A stretch of DNA of 64,000 bases, from contig NC_056767.1 in the NCBI RefSeq assembly GCF_018687715.1, positions 7,627,001-7,691,000 of the forward strand, read 5' to 3'. The position numbers were made by a program, and so were the translations under genes. Each line of letters begins with the position of its first letter. Position 1 is the first letter of the stretch. This document shows, in pieces, positions 51,412 through 63,387 of this stretch. Source of the DNA: Carya illinoinensis (Eukaryota > Streptophyta > Magnoliopsida > Fagales > Juglandaceae). The notes under the pieces are model-generated. The model did no database searches. It saw only the letters and a list, made by a program, of their open reading frames with translations, and was not told the DNA's origin.

Positions 51412-54400
51412 TTAGACTTTAAGCTCCTCTACAGATCTTTCCTTGTCTTCGAAAGTCCGCTCGTTGCGCTCCCTCCACAAGCTCCACAAGATGCAAATAG
51501 GGATCATCTTCCACATAGCTTTAATCGGTTGCCTGCCTCTTATGCTAGGCCAACTGACCAACGCTGCCTCCACCGTTTTTGGCATCACCCAAACCATTGC
51601 CAAACAAACAAACACTTTGTTCCATAAAGTCCTTGCTACATTGCAATGTAACAGAAGATGATTTACCGACTCTCCCACTCATTTACACATACAACACCAG
51701 TCTGCAATAATGATCATTCTTTTCCTTAGATTATCAGTGGTAAGAATCTTATCCAGGGAGGCTGTCTAGACAAAGAATGAGGTTTTTGGAGGTGCCTTGT
51801 GACTCCAGATCTTTCTCCAAGGGAAATGAGAGTTGGACTCTGGGGTGAGAGCCTTATAGAAAGACTTAACCAAGAAGATACCTTTTTCTTGTTGGAATCC
51901 ACCACATGACATCTTCTTGCTGGCTGTTTACTCTTATAGAATAAATAAAACTGTAAAAATCTGCAATGCTGCTTTTTTCCCAATCCTGAAATGCTCTACC
52001 GAAATTAATATTCCAAGTACTCCGTCCCCCCGACATCTCCATAGCATCCACCACTGATAAATCCTTTACACTCGCCAATTGAAATAAATCTTTTAAAGCC
52101 CCGCTATCACACCACACGTCGCTCCAGAAGTTAATCCTGGTTGCTGTACCCACCTGGATCTTAACAAAACGATTAAACATCTCCCAGCCTCTTCTAATTT
52201 GTTTCCACAATCCAACTCCATAAGCCCCACTAACTTCCCTAGTGCACCAATCTCCCCATAAGCCTCCATATTTCTTTTCAATGACCAATTTCCGTAGAGT
52301 CTGGTTCCCTCGCAAATCTCCATAATCATTTGCCTAATAATGTCCGATTAAACACCCTTAGGTTCCTAACTCCCAATCCTCCTCCCGGGATAGAGCGGCA
52401 CACATGTTTCCACTTAACCAAATGAAACTTGAATTCATCCCCCAAACCCCCCCCCCCCACAAAATCTCGTTAGAGCTTGTCAATACGGGTTGCCACACTT
52501 GCTGGTATCGGGAATAGAGATAAGAAATATGTGGGTAGGTTAGATAATGTACTTTTTATCAAAGTGATTCTACCGCCTTTGGACAAGTACATTCTTTTCC
52601 ACGCCGCCAAACGCCACTCTATTTTCTCGATCACTGTATCCCATATCGAAGAAGCCCTCGAAGCACTCCCCAGCGGAAGTCCCAAGTAAGTTAAAGGGAA
52701 GGACGCTATCTTGCAAACCAACGTTCTTGCCAAGAGGCGAATATTAGGAACAAGCCCGATTGGCACCAGTTCTGATTTGTCCAGATTTACCTTCAATCCA
52801 GAAACTGCCTCAAAGTAGAAAAGTAGGGCCTTTAACGCTTGAACCTGCCTTTGGTCTGCTTCGCACATAATCAGAGTATCATCTGCAAATAATAAGTAAG
52901 AAATATTAATAATACCCCTATTCAGGATTCCGATCGGGAAGCCTGTTATAACACCATTCACAACCAAAGCCGATAGCATCCTACTTGGCGCCTCCATGAT
53001 TATGACAAATAACAAGGGGGATAATGGGTCCCCTTGTCTCAATCCATGAGAGCTCTGGAAGAAACTCATTGACACTCCATTCAACAATACAGAGAATTTT
53101 GCCGAGGAAATGCACCAATGGATCCATGTTCTCCACCGCTCTCCAAAACCACACATCCTTAGTAAATGAAGAAGGAAATCCCAGTTGACATGATCATACG
53201 CCTTTTCCATATCAAGTTTGCACATTATTCCTGTTTTTTGGGCTTTCATTCGGCTATCAAGACATTCATTAGCAATTAACACCGCATCCAGGATCTGTCT
53301 TCCTTTTACAAAAGCATTTTGGGGTTGACAGACAATCTTCCCCATCACCTAGCTCAGTCTATTCGTAAGAACCTTGGAAATTATCTTATACACCCCACTC
53401 ACTAAACTAATAAGCCTGAAATCCTTAATTTCCACCGCCCCCACCTTCTTAGGTATCAAAGTAAGAAACATTGTATTAAGGCTTTTTTCAAATCTTCCTT
53501 TGCTGAAAAACTCCTGAAAGACCTTCAATAGGTCTTCCTTAATAACTTCCCAACAACCCTGAAAGAAACCCATAGAGAAGCCATCCGATCCTGGTGCCTT
53601 GTCCTTTGCCATTTTCCTCACAACTTCATAAACCTCCCTCTCTTCGAAGTCCCTTTCTAGGCGTGATGCATCACTCACGCCTATGGTGTTAAAATCCAGC
53701 CCATTCAGTGGAGGCCGCCATCCCGCCTACTCCTTTAGAAGGTTCTCATAGAATTCCACAACATGATTGTGGATTACATGTTCATCTCTGCATTCCTCTC
53801 CATCCACCTTCAACATCTCAATATTATTATTTCTCCTATGTGAGTTCGCACTTCTGTGGAAGGAACCCGTGCTCCGATCCCCTTCCCTCAACCATAGAGC
53901 CCTTGATTTTTGACGCCAAGATATCTCTTCTAATAGAATCAACCTTTCAACTTATGCAACCAGCTCAAACTTCCTCCCTTGTTCCGCCTGAGTGAGGTGT
54001 TGTACCTCTTGCAGTCTCTCAATCTCTTGTATTTCTAACAACTTTGCTTTTTTCATTTCCCCTACGTTGCCAAAAGATTCCACGTTCCATACTTGCAAAT
54101 CTTTTTTGAGAGCTTTCAATTTTGCCGCAAAAATGAAACTAGGAGTGCCTTGGAACTGGTAGGAAGACCACCACCGTTTTACCCTATCCACAAACCCTTC
54201 CGATTTCAGCTACATATTCTCAAATTTAAACGACCGACGACCCTTACGAATGCCTCCACAATCGAGCAAATCGGCCAATGATCCGAACCAATACGGGGCA
54301 ATCGCTTCTGCCAAACCTCTGGAAAATGGCATTCACATTCCGGTGAAATTAAAAACTGATCCAGTCAAAAATGCATTCCGAGAAAGCTTCCATTGCTGGC

Positions 54401-54862
54401 CATAATCTTCTACTTCCCGACACTTCGCTTGGGAATCTCACAATGTTGAAATCTCCCCCTATACACCAAGGGAGATCCCACCAGTTGTGAATCCCAATAA
54501 GTTCTATCTTTGTCTAAATTGGCGCCATAAACACCTGCAAAAGTCCAAAGATAGTTATCGGCTACACTCTTAAAAGAGCAAGCCACCGTATAATTTCGAA
54601 TAAACTCCTCCACCCTTTCTATAACACGTCTATCCCACAATACCACAATACCTCCTAACGCCCCATTTGATGCCAAATGAGCCCAATCTACATGAACCCC
54701 CCTCCATAAACTTCGCACAATACCTCTATCAATATAATTCAATTTAGTTTCTTGCAAACAAACAATATCCACTTTCCATTCCCTGATCATATTTCTTATC
54801 CGCAAGTGCTTATCCACATCATTAAGCCCACGGACGTTCCAAGTCACTATTTTTGGTTTCAT
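51412..54862 (-). pseudogene. LINE B ORF2 remnant: endonuclease and reverse transcriptase
   Basis: ORF2 starts at 54862 (MKPKIVTWNVRGLND) with DIVCLQETKLN soon after. The start ATG overlaps the ORF1 stop as ATGA. The RT core is one open frame of 292 codons (53348-52470) with [48 protein letters not shown] and the catalytic FADD at 52878-52889. [12 protein letters not shown] lies upstream at about 53600. The zf-RVT end (HLLLHCNVARTLW, ILWSLWRERNERTF) is at 51678-51412. A handful of stops and frameshifts separate the segments. Confidence 0.9.
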
Positions 54863-55106
54863 GGAGGAACGATCTGCCCCTTCCCTTGTACTCTACTCCT
54901 ACTAGCGCTGCCCTCCACATTCATTGACCAAGACAGTCTTTTGAGCTCCCGGTGCTTCTTTGATTCTCCCTTATTTTTTTGTTTATGCCCCGCCTCAATT
55001 GCTGTGAACAAGGCCATGAACTGCTCCTCATACCCATCACATTCAAGCCCCACTATTTTCTGTATTTCTTTCACCTTGTGAAATATCCAATTCGAGACAT
55101 TCGGTT
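54859..55106 (-). pseudogene. LINE B ORF1 C-terminal end
   Basis: The segment encodes NWIFHKVKEIQKIVGLE and a basic end (KKHRELKRLSWS, SRSRVQGKGQIVPP), and its TGA overlaps the ORF2 ATG. It continues from 60948-60693 once the Copia and one AATAT are taken out. The two pieces share a frame, but a TAA falls at the join. Confidence 0.8.
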
Positions 55107-55111
55107 AATAT

Positions 55112-55314
55112 TGTCAAATGGATTCAATTTAATACATCTTTCAGAGGATTTATCCCCCTTATATAGAACATATTTACATGTCTATGTACTATCTAGTTTG
55201 AGCGGGAAGAGCAGCGCCGTATGCGGCGCCGTATGTAGCCTCCCTCTATTTAGCCTACCTATATATATAATCTGAACTATTACAAATAAGAGATCGACTG
55301 TTTGTACGTTGACA
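55112..55314 (-). repeat. Copia 3' LTR
   Basis: It is identical by eye to the 5' LTR. It sits directly beyond the polypurine tract, and AATAT lies outside it. Confidence 0.95.
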
Positions 55315-55327
55315 GCCCCCCTCAAAT
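55315..55327 (-). promoter_or_regulatory. Copia polypurine tract
   Basis: AATTTGAGGGGGGC on the minus strand lies directly before the 3' LTR. It is the plus-strand DNA primer in this family. Confidence 0.88.
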
Positions 55328-57487
55328 TGATGCCCGTAGATCAACAAGCATCAATTTGCTACTTAGGAAGCAATGTCGATGACGAGTGAGAGCCTTGGTG
55401 AAAATATCAGCAATTTGTAGTTCAGTAGAAACATGTGGAAGAGTGATAATACGAGCTTCAAATGCTTCACGGATAGAGTGACAATCGACTTCAATATGCT
55501 TCGTGCGCTCATGATAGACAGGATTGGCCGTGATCTGAATAGCACTCGTATTATCGGCATGTAGAGGTGTGGGATCGATCTCAGAAAAATCTAGCTCAGC
55601 AAGCATACCTCGAAGCCAAATAATTTCAGAACAAGCTAAAGACATCGCTCGGTATTCAGATTCTGTAGATGACTTAGAAACTCGGTCTTGCTTCTTACTC
55701 TTCCAAAAGACCAATGCATTACCTAAGAACACACACCAACCAGTTATGGAGCGGCGTGTATCCGCACAACCAGCCCAATCAGCATCGCTATAAGCAGCCA
55801 GACGAGTCGAGTTGTCGGCTGGGAAGAATAAACCACGAGCAGAAGTGCCATTAACATATCATATGATCCTACGAACAGCAGCCAAATGAAGATGACGAGG
55901 AGTCTGAAGAAACTGACTGACTTGCTGTACAGCAAACGAAATGTCGGGTCGAGTAATAGTGAGATAAACAAGGCTACCCACCAACTTTCGATATAAACTG
56001 GGATCAGAAAGTAAGTCACCCTCCTCTTTGCGAAGCTTGACATTTAATTCCATAGGAGTATCCACAGAAGGAGCCTCCTGTAGACCAGTTGTAGCCACCA
56101 AGTCACTAGCATACTTATGTTGATTGAGTGAAATACCAGAGGGACTACGATGCACCTCAAGACCAAGAAAATATGTAAGAGATCCAAGATCCTTCATATG
56201 AAAGGACTCTAAGAGATGAGTCTTGAGCTGACCAAGTAAGACAGAATCGGAACCAGTGATCACAATATCATCAACATAGACTAAAAGAACAACAATACCC
56301 ATGTCTGATTTCCGAAGAAACAATGAAGTATCATACTTGCTCTGCTTGAATGAAAATTGTAATAAAGTTGTGCGGAATTTATCAAACCAAGCCCTCGGAG
56401 CCTGTTTGAGACCATAAAGAGAGCGACGAAGCTTACACACATGTGAAGTTGGAGAGCTGAACAATCCCGGGGGTGGCTTCATATAAATACACTCTTTAAG
56501 ATCCCCGTGAAGGAAAGCATTCTTAACATCCATCTGATGTAGTGGCCAATCACTGGAAGCAGCAAGAGCTAGAATCATACGAACAGTAGTCATTTTAGCC
56601 ACAGGAGCAAAGGTCTCTTCATAATTGACACCATATTCTTGATTATTCCCGAGTGCAACAAGCCGAGCTTTGTAACGATCTAAACTTCCATCAGATTGGA
56701 TTTTGACTGAATAAACCCATTTGCAACCCAGAGGAACAATGGTGGAAGGACATGGCTCAATGTCCCAGGTGTGGTTGGCCTCTAAAGCGTCAATTTCTTC
56801 CTGCATAGCTTGTCGCCAACAATCATGCTTGACAGCTTGTGAGTAGCAGGTGGGAATATCAAAATTGGATAATGTAGTAGTAAGAGCAGAAGCAAACCAC
56901 CCATACCTATCCGGAGGTACTGATACTCGAGAAGAGCGACGTACCAAGTGCTCTAAAGGTGCTGCAACTGATTGATCCTGGAGCATGGTAGGATCAGATA
57001 TTGGTTGAGCCACCGGAAGAGACTGTGAGTGAGAGCGTCTTGTATACACAATACCTGGTTTAAAACGGGAGCTGACTGGATGAAGATCTGAGAACTGCTG
57101 TTCAAAAGATGGGAGGACCACAGTAGAAGAAGAAGGTATAGAAGACACAGGAAAGAAATGTTGATTTTCAAAGAAAATAACATTCCGAGAAATGCGCGTA
57201 CGATGTAAAGTGGGATCATAGCAAACAAATCCTTTTTGACACACATTATATCCCAAGAATGCACATCTAACAGATTGAGCAGATAATTTATGTCGCTCAT
57301 GAGGAGGTAAATGGACAAAACATACACAACCAAAGATACGAAGATTATCATAATTAGGTTGTTTAGCAAACAAGCGGAAATAGGGAGACTCCATGTGTAA
57401 GACTTGGGAAGGTAAACGATTAATCAAGTGAGTAGCAGTTTTCAGAGCCTCGACCCAGAACATGGATGGAACAAATGATTTTAACAA
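55322..57487 (-). pseudogene. Copia reverse transcriptase and RNase H
   Basis: From 57487 the frame carries the integrase C-terminal part (FVPSMFWVEALKTATHLINR), then RT motifs WKWVYS-like GCKWVYSVK, QMDVKNAFLHGDL, SLYGLKQAPRAWF and the catalytic YVDD at 56267-56278. A TGA at 55859-55861 interrupts the connection. The same frame then gives the RNase H part (WKSKKQDRVSKSSTESEYRA, HADNTSAIQI, KHIEVDCH) and ends next to the polypurine tract. Apart from that stop, the 720-codon stretch is open. Confidence 0.92.
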
Positions 57488-57503
57488 GAGTGTACGTACT
57501 ACA

Positions 57504-58286
57504 TCAAGAAGATGACGATTTTTGCGTTCGGGCTACTCCATTTTGTTGGGGAGTAGCAGGACATGAACGTTGATGAATAATACCTTTAGAAGCCAAGAAT
57601 GCCTGAAACTCAGCAGACAAATATTCACCACCAGAATCTGTGCGTAATGTCTTAATAGTCGCAGAGAATTGATTGTCAATATACGCAAAAAACTCAGTGA
57701 AAGTACGAAAAACTTCAGATTTAGAGCGAAGAAAATAAACCCAAGTGAATCTGCTATAATCATCAATGAAAGTCACATAATATTTAAATTTTTCACATGA
57801 ACTAACCGGGGAAGGTCCCCAAACATCACTATGGATAAGATCAAAGCAGTGAGAAGCTCTACTAGCATGTAACGGAAATGGAAGAATTTTACTTTTACCA
57901 AGTTTACAAGAATCACATTGAAGAGATAAAGAAGAACATTCTTCATTATCAAGAAAACCCGAGTGCAATACATGAGATAAAATCTGAGCATTGGGATGAC
58001 CTAAACGACGATGCCACATCATACTCAGAGCTGGAACATTATGACAAGTAAAGGACTTAATAGACGAAACTGAAGAAAGTAGTGGAACAGGTAAAAATAG
58101 TGGAAATAAACGCCCCACTTTAGGTCCGTTCGCGATCGGCTTCCCCGTTACCTGGTCCTGCACAACACATCCATCACCAGAAAAGTGAACAGCACAATTG
58201 TTATCAACTAATTGACCAACAGAAATAAGATGTGGAAAGTTGAGGAGCAAGAAACACATCAGTAAATTGAGAAGAGGCATCTCCAA
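57504..58286 (-). pseudogene. Copia gag-pre-integrase and integrase
   Basis: It contains MWHRRLGHPNAQIL with CDSCKLGK (the HHCC finger region), the catalytic-core aspartates in HSDVWGP and TDSGGEY, and PQQNGVA before the point where the third acidic residue is expected. A one-base shift near 57530 changes frame there, so the catalytic Glu region falls in the next frame. It acts, when intact, to join the DNA copy to the host chromosome. Confidence 0.9.
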
Positions 58287-59385
58287 TAGCAGCTATTGGC
58301 AAGGCACTACCATTGGCAGTCTGAATGGCAGATTGACCAGCATAGGGCCGAACATGACATAGAGCAGTAGGAGTATTCGTCATATGATTAGAAGCACCCG
58401 AGTCTACATACCAGAGTTTAGTTGTAGTTTTACCTTGAAACCCCATTGCAGATAATGCCGAAATTAGCATTTGTTGCACCATTTCTGGTGTGCAGTAGTT
58501 TGTTGCAGGAGGTGCAAGATCGGAGGAAGCACCTGAGGAAGAGCCATGTGCTACAGAAGTTTGAAATGCTTGAGCCTGACGATTCTGGGGACGTATACGA
58601 CAGTCTTTGATAATGTGACCCTTCTTCTTGCAATAAGAACAGTATTTCTTAGGACAATTAGCAGCAATATGCCCGTATTCCTTGCAACAGAAACACTGTA
58701 AGGTGCGAGAATGAACAGGCGGTCCTCGTCGTTGAGCAGCATAAGCCACAGGAGGGAATCCGGAACTTCCAGGAGAATGTTCCAGAGAAGCTTGAGTACT
58801 GAGCCTTTGTTCTTCACGAAGTAACTCACCAAAACAAACATCAAGAGAAGGAACAGGCGAGCGATTCAGCAGAGAAGATCGAACAGATTCATACTCGGGG
58901 CGGAGTTTCATAAGAAACTGATCACGACGACGAGTCTCGTGAAGACTTTGAATAGTGGAAAGAGAGGCAACAGGAACATCCGCAATAACCAAATCAGAAT
59001 ATTCGTTCCAAAGAGTCAGAAACGCTGAATAATAATCTTGGATGGAACGATTGTCATGTGAAAACAGGGCAATCGTATGTTCTAACTGAAAACGACGAGC
59101 ACCATTATCTTGATGATATACTTTCTTTAAGTAAGTCCACATGAATTGAGCGGTACAATGAGGCCGTAAGTGGGTGATAATATGTGGCTCAACTGAGCCA
59201 AGAAGCCAAGACATAATTCGAGCATCAAGTACATCCCAATCCTTGGATTTATCAGGATTAGATGCACAATCAGTGCCATCAATATGCCCCCAAAGATCTT
59301 TTCCTTTAAGAAAAAGTTCAAACTGAAATGCCCACGTAGAATAATTATTTTCCGAAAACTTAGTACATACAGGTACGGAGTCCAT
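58204..59385 (-). pseudogene. Copia gag and protease
   Basis: The likely start is the ATG at 59385 (MDSVPVCTKF); the open frame extends upstream only through the A run and leader. The gag core (WAFQFELFLKGKDLWGHIDG, then a UBN2-type region) leads to two zinc knuckles, CFCCKEYGHIAANC and CSYCKKKGHIIKDC, for RNA packaging. The protease active site is LWYVDSGASNHM. The frame then changes near 58215-58230, so the polyprotein ends early at 58204. Confidence 0.9.
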
Positions 59386-59488
59386 GTTAAAAGCCGAAAA
59401 ATATAAAAAAAAATTAAATCCGAAAAAAAGGTTAAATGGAACCTGAGACAAGATTAATAAATTATATCCCATGGCAATTGTGGCCGAC

Positions 59489-59524
<36 letters not shown>

Positions 59525-60477
59525 ACAACTGTAAAATGACAGAAAGAACAAACAGCCGAAAATAGCTAAAGACCGAAGAGCTAAATGACAGGCAAAAAGA
59601 AGGCAAATAGCTAAATGACAGGCAAATAGCTAAATGACAGACTAATAATTAAATGAAATAAAGCAATTGTGGCCAACCAGGAAAAAAAACACAACTGAAA
59701 ATGACAGAAAAAAAACAAACAGCCGAAAATAATTGACCAAGAAAACAATTGACCAAGAAACTTTAGCTATAATTAATAGCCCACATGGCCCACGGCAAAC
59801 CCACAAAAAAGTAATTCCACTTGCTGAAAACAATTGACCAAGAAACTTTAACTTTAGTTAATAGCCCACATAGCCCACGGCAAACCCACGGCAAACTTTA
59901 ACTTTAAATAATTCCACTTGCAGTAACTAATAATTCCAAGAACTGACCGAGAAACCAGAAAACAGTGGATCAAGAAAACAATTGCTGACTGAAAAACAGA
60001 AGGACCGAGGTGACCAAGCGGAAATTGCCAAGAAAGTTCTGAGAAAAAAAAAAGAAGTTGAAATGTTACACTTGACAAAAACTGAAAGTCTGAAAGAAAT
60101 AGAAGCTGAAATGTTACTAGACCAGAAGAAAGTGCCGAGAAACCGAGAAAATCAAAACCAGAAAGATGGACACTTGACCGAAAATTAAACAGAAGGGCCA
60201 GACCAGATTTTACACCAAGAAGCCGAGAAGAACACCACTGTGCCAAGAACACCCAAGCCAGCAAGAGACCAGCACCATCAAGGGGAGGTAGCACCGACAG
60301 CTACCAATTCATAGATGTGCCGAGAAACCGAGAACAGAGGAGCCGAGAAACCAAGAAAAGAAAATAAAAAGAACAGACCACTTTTGTAGAGAAATGCTGA
60401 GAAGAATCCAACCGAGAAGAAAGTGTCTGTAGAGAAAGACTGAAACACAAGAAATAGATCGGAAAAAAATTAAGAAA
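59386..60477 (-). other. Copia untranslated leader, repeat-rich
   Basis: About 1.1 kb separates the primer site from the gag ATG. It contains duplicated blocks: CAATTGTGGCC at 59475 and 59664, each followed by an A run and ACACAACTG, and AATTGACCAAGAAACTTT at about 59749 and 59831. It also has a (GCTAAATGACAGGCAAATA)-type triplicate at about 59580-59640 and an A run of roughly 34 at 59490-59523. No long coding frame is seen on the element strand. Confidence 0.75.
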
Positions 60478-60489
60478 GCTCTGATACCA
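60478..60489 (-). promoter_or_regulatory. Copia primer-binding site
   Basis: TGGTATCAGAGC on the minus strand abuts the 5' LTR. It is the standard plant Copia primer site, complementary to the 3' end of initiator methionine tRNA. Confidence 0.95.
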
Positions 60490-60692
60490 TGTCAAATGGA
60501 TTCAATTTAATACATCTTTCAGAGGATTTATCCCCCTTATATAGAACATATTTACATGTCTATGTACTATCTAGTTTGAGCGGGAAGAGCAGCGCCGTAT
60601 GCGGCGCCGTATGTAGCCTCCCTCTATTTAGCCTACCTATATATATAATCTGAACTATTACAAATAAGAGATCGACTGTTTGTACGTTGACA
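60490..60692 (-). repeat. Copia 5' LTR
   Basis: It is 203 bp, identical by eye to 55112-55314, and contains GGCGCCGTATGTAGCC with an internal short repeat (GCGCCGTATGC.GCGCCGTATG). As the 5' LTR it would hold the promoter for element transcription. Confidence 0.95.
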
Positions 60693-62040
60693 AATATGGG
60701 AGGCAGAAATTCAACGGAGTGGGTTCCTCCATTCTGTTTATCTGGTTTCCTTGAAATACTCCATCCAGAGTTATATCTTCCAACCCCATATGTCCACCAT
60801 CATTAGGAACCTCAAAAACCCCCTCCACCGAAAGGTTACAGTCATTGGGCCCCTCCCCCTCCAAGTCTTCCATCTCCGAATCACTCTCTGAAAGGATTGA
60901 GAGTTCCAACCCACCTGCTTCTTTGTCTCCTGCATTAAACAGCGTCATCTGGCCACCACAGAGAGGGAAAAAATTCTCTAGTCGCCGAAGTTGAGACGCT
61001 TAAAATCGGCCTAGGGTATTGTGCACCCATGGCCGCCGACACCTTGCTGGAATCTCCCCCTGCTCCCTTCAGCACCTTCTATGGAGTCGTCGTTGGCAAG
61101 TCAGTCGCCGGCGAGCATAACACGAGCTCGAGCGTTGTCGAACTCACGTTGATGGGGACCGGGTCATTCGATTGGGGTACCGGGGTAGTCAACCACAGGG
61201 CTCAAGATAAGTGTGGGCTGGGAAGACCCAGGCCTAGGCCCTGGGCCCCATTCTTTAAATGAAACACTGGGCCAGGCATTATCCACAGAGCCCAGCCTTT
61301 CTATATCCAACATAGCTGAAAGTGGCTGAGGCCCACATTTGGGCCCTTTTGGCCCTTGATCACAAGGCCCCGAGTCCACTTCACCTTCAGCCAGCTTCAT
61401 CTCCCCATTCCCTTTAATATCCTTTCTCATCCCGACATATGCACGTAACTCCTCCATTTCCCTCTGCACTTTTCTAAACTGCCCCTGCAAATCCAACAGA
61501 TGCCTACTACTCACCCACGTCTCCTGTCCAACCTTAGGCCTACCATATCCTGACCCCCGTACAGCTTGAGTGGCTCGGAACGCACCCCCATCCCGCCCAT
61601 AGTCACCTGATTTCTTCTCGCCGTGCACTGGTCTCGCCACCTTGAGGGCCTCTACATACGTTAGGTTGGATGGTCTCACTGTCTTTCTATACGCCTTAGC
61701 CCTAGCAACTTTTAGTACCAGCTCCCTCGACTGGGTCATCTCCTCAGCCATCTCCTTTAGACTTTTCCAACCCCATCCACCTGAACCTTCCGAAAAACAA
61801 AGTAGAGAAACTCTTCCCTCACGTCTGTACTCTGCAACCGACAGATAACGGCCACAATGGTTTGTGCAACGAAACTCCTATAGCCCTCCCTTACCACGGA
61901 GTACACCTCCTTGCTCCCCCCGCTCAGGCATTCCTCCAGCACGCGTATGAGCCATAACACTGTGTTACGGCACACTACCACCTCGTATTTTTCCTTCCAC
62001 CCCCTTTCAAATATGCGTAAGTTAACTCCTCCTCTCACAA
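60693..62040 (-). pseudogene. LINE B ORF1 remnant, N-terminal and middle parts
   Basis: The order on the minus strand is FERGWKEKYEVVV and WLIRVLEECLSGG (62038-61760), then a Lys/Arg-rich part with PSNLTYVEALKVARPVHGEK and LQGQFRKVQREMEELRAYVG (61751-61164), then an acidic stretch (60948-60693). The coiled-coil-like middle and basic patches fit an RNA-binding ORF1 protein. The pieces are in three frames, so it is dead. It is cut by the Copia insertion at 60692. Confidence 0.75.
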
Positions 62041-62262
62041 ACGCGATCCTTTTTTATTCTACCACTAACTCTCTCAACAGAAACATCCTCCTCCGTATAA
62101 CTGCAACACCGTCAAATGTTGTTTACGCCAGCCGGCAAAAAAACTTGCATGTGTACGGAGAGAATTTCAATGCCTCATAACTCTCGAAAAAGGAACCTAG
62201 TGGGCTCAACATGTTATTGCATAACAAAAGCAACTACAAATGACAATACGACTGCCTTCTTT

Positions 62263-62847
62263 GCCTTCAAATTCCATAATTGCCCTTCACCTTTGGTATA
62301 ACAGTTGTTGCTTCTCCTTGAGCACTTGTTTCTGTTTCATCACTGCTAGCAGTAAACCCCAATGATCGAACCACCTTTGTGTAGGACTTAGGCAGAGCAT
62401 TCATTAACACTTTCTGTGTTGGATAGTGAGATCTTAAAAAACCATCCTTGCTCCCCTTATCCAAGCTACTGTAAGCTTCCTTCATTGCTTCTGCCATTTT
62501 TTTCCACCCTTTCCCCTCCATTCCTTCAGGTATGAAGACAAAATTCCTTCTGCCACCACCGCCGTGTATCGACCTTGAGCATTGGAACATCTCTCCACAA
62601 TGTAGCTTCTATTACCATCGCATGAGGTTGCAAAGAATTCCTTTTTATCTCCAATCAAGCATTCCTCAAGGGCTCTAATAAACCAGCTTACCATGAACAT
62701 CTCCAAGATCAGAGTTTTTGTAACCTTCCAACTTCTCTCTATTAAGCAAATCCATCGTCTACCTTCATCAGAAAATTTGAAAACCTTAGATTCTATACGA
62801 ATCTCTCTTGAATACACCATGATGATCTCGTTGTTAAACACCAACAC
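62263..62847 (-). pseudogene. LINE A ORF1 remnant, 5' part
   Basis: Two overlapping frames (62847-62482 and 62590-62267) form one broken ORF1 N-terminus. RRWICLIERSWK and WFIRALEECLIGDKKEFF align with LRIFERGWK and WLIRVLEECLSGGSKEVY in LINE B at 62040-61900. The role of this ORF1 N-terminal region is not known to me. A TGA near 62267 ends it before the junction with LINE B. Confidence 0.78.
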
Positions 62848-63387
62848 TCATCCTCAATAAGAGAGTGTATGAAGAGAAAACAGTCTTTCACTATTACTAC
62901 ATCTAGAAAGATCTTACCACCGCTAAAATGTCAGGACTATCAATGTAACATTACCATTAGATTTACATAGGGTAATGAACATTATAATATTGATCTCACA
63001 TGCAGTGGAGCCTCCCTCAGCTGTTCAGCCATAGTTTTGAACCTAAATTTTATTGGTCACAAACGTCAAAATCCAATCCAAATTAGGCAGGATGCATATG
63101 CAGGTACTACAGTGGAAGTTGATTCAGATCTCAATTCAATCCTAAGTTTCGACTTACGACCGGTTCATCAGTCCTATTTATGATCCCAATTTTACATCTT
63201 TTAACACACCCAAAGTCTTGGAAATCCAGATTTAGCTATCAACTAAGGAAAAAATTTATTATCATTAACATGTGATTAGGAAATTTAGGGGGAAGTCAAG
63301 ATTGTTTGATGACAACACCAGATGGAGAATTCATCAGCAAATTTCATCATAAAAGATTCAAAACTAAAAAATTACAAAATGGAGTCA

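Larger units (their letters stand above)
55112..60692 (-). mobile_element. Complete Ty1/Copia LTR retrotransposon (5,581 bp)
   Basis: The LTRs are 203 bp each (55112-55314 and 60490-60692), begin TG, end CA and read identical throughout. The target duplication AATAT is at 55107-55111 and 60693-60697. On the minus strand the order is 5' LTR (60692-60490), primer site, leader, gag-protease, integrase, RT, RNase H, polypurine tract, 3' LTR. Integrase before RT marks it as Copia; the short LTRs suggest the Ale/Retrofit group, unverified. Two frame changes and one nonsense codon break the polyprotein. Confidence 0.96.
51242..62247 (-). mobile_element. LINE B, L1-type, inserted in LINE A and split by Copia
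   Basis: The direct repeat ACGACTGCCTTCTTT occurs at 51227-51241 and 62248-62262, up to 15 bp exact (the last Ts merge with the tail). A T run at about 51239-51257 is the 3' polyA tail in reverse. The insertion lies in LINE A ORF1. Without the Copia (5,586 bp including one duplication) LINE B is about 5.4 kb, the length of a complete plant L1 element, so it is probably full length or nearly so. It is inactivated by stops and frame changes, but less broken than LINE A. Confidence 0.9.
46107..62910 (-). mobile_element. LINE A, L1-type, split by LINE B
   Basis: The target duplication is ATCTTACCACTGCT (46093-46106) and ATCTTACCACCGCT (62911-62924), 13 of 14 identical. The 3' tail appears as a T run at about 46111-46119, followed by a 3' leader-like AATAAAATTCTTATTTACTGA in reverse sense. 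ORF2 remnants lie at 46317-49830 and ORF1 remnants at 49905-51226 and, beyond LINE B, at 62263-62847. LINE A itself is about 5.8 kb. It is the oldest member of the nest, with many stops and frameshifts. Confidence 0.88.
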
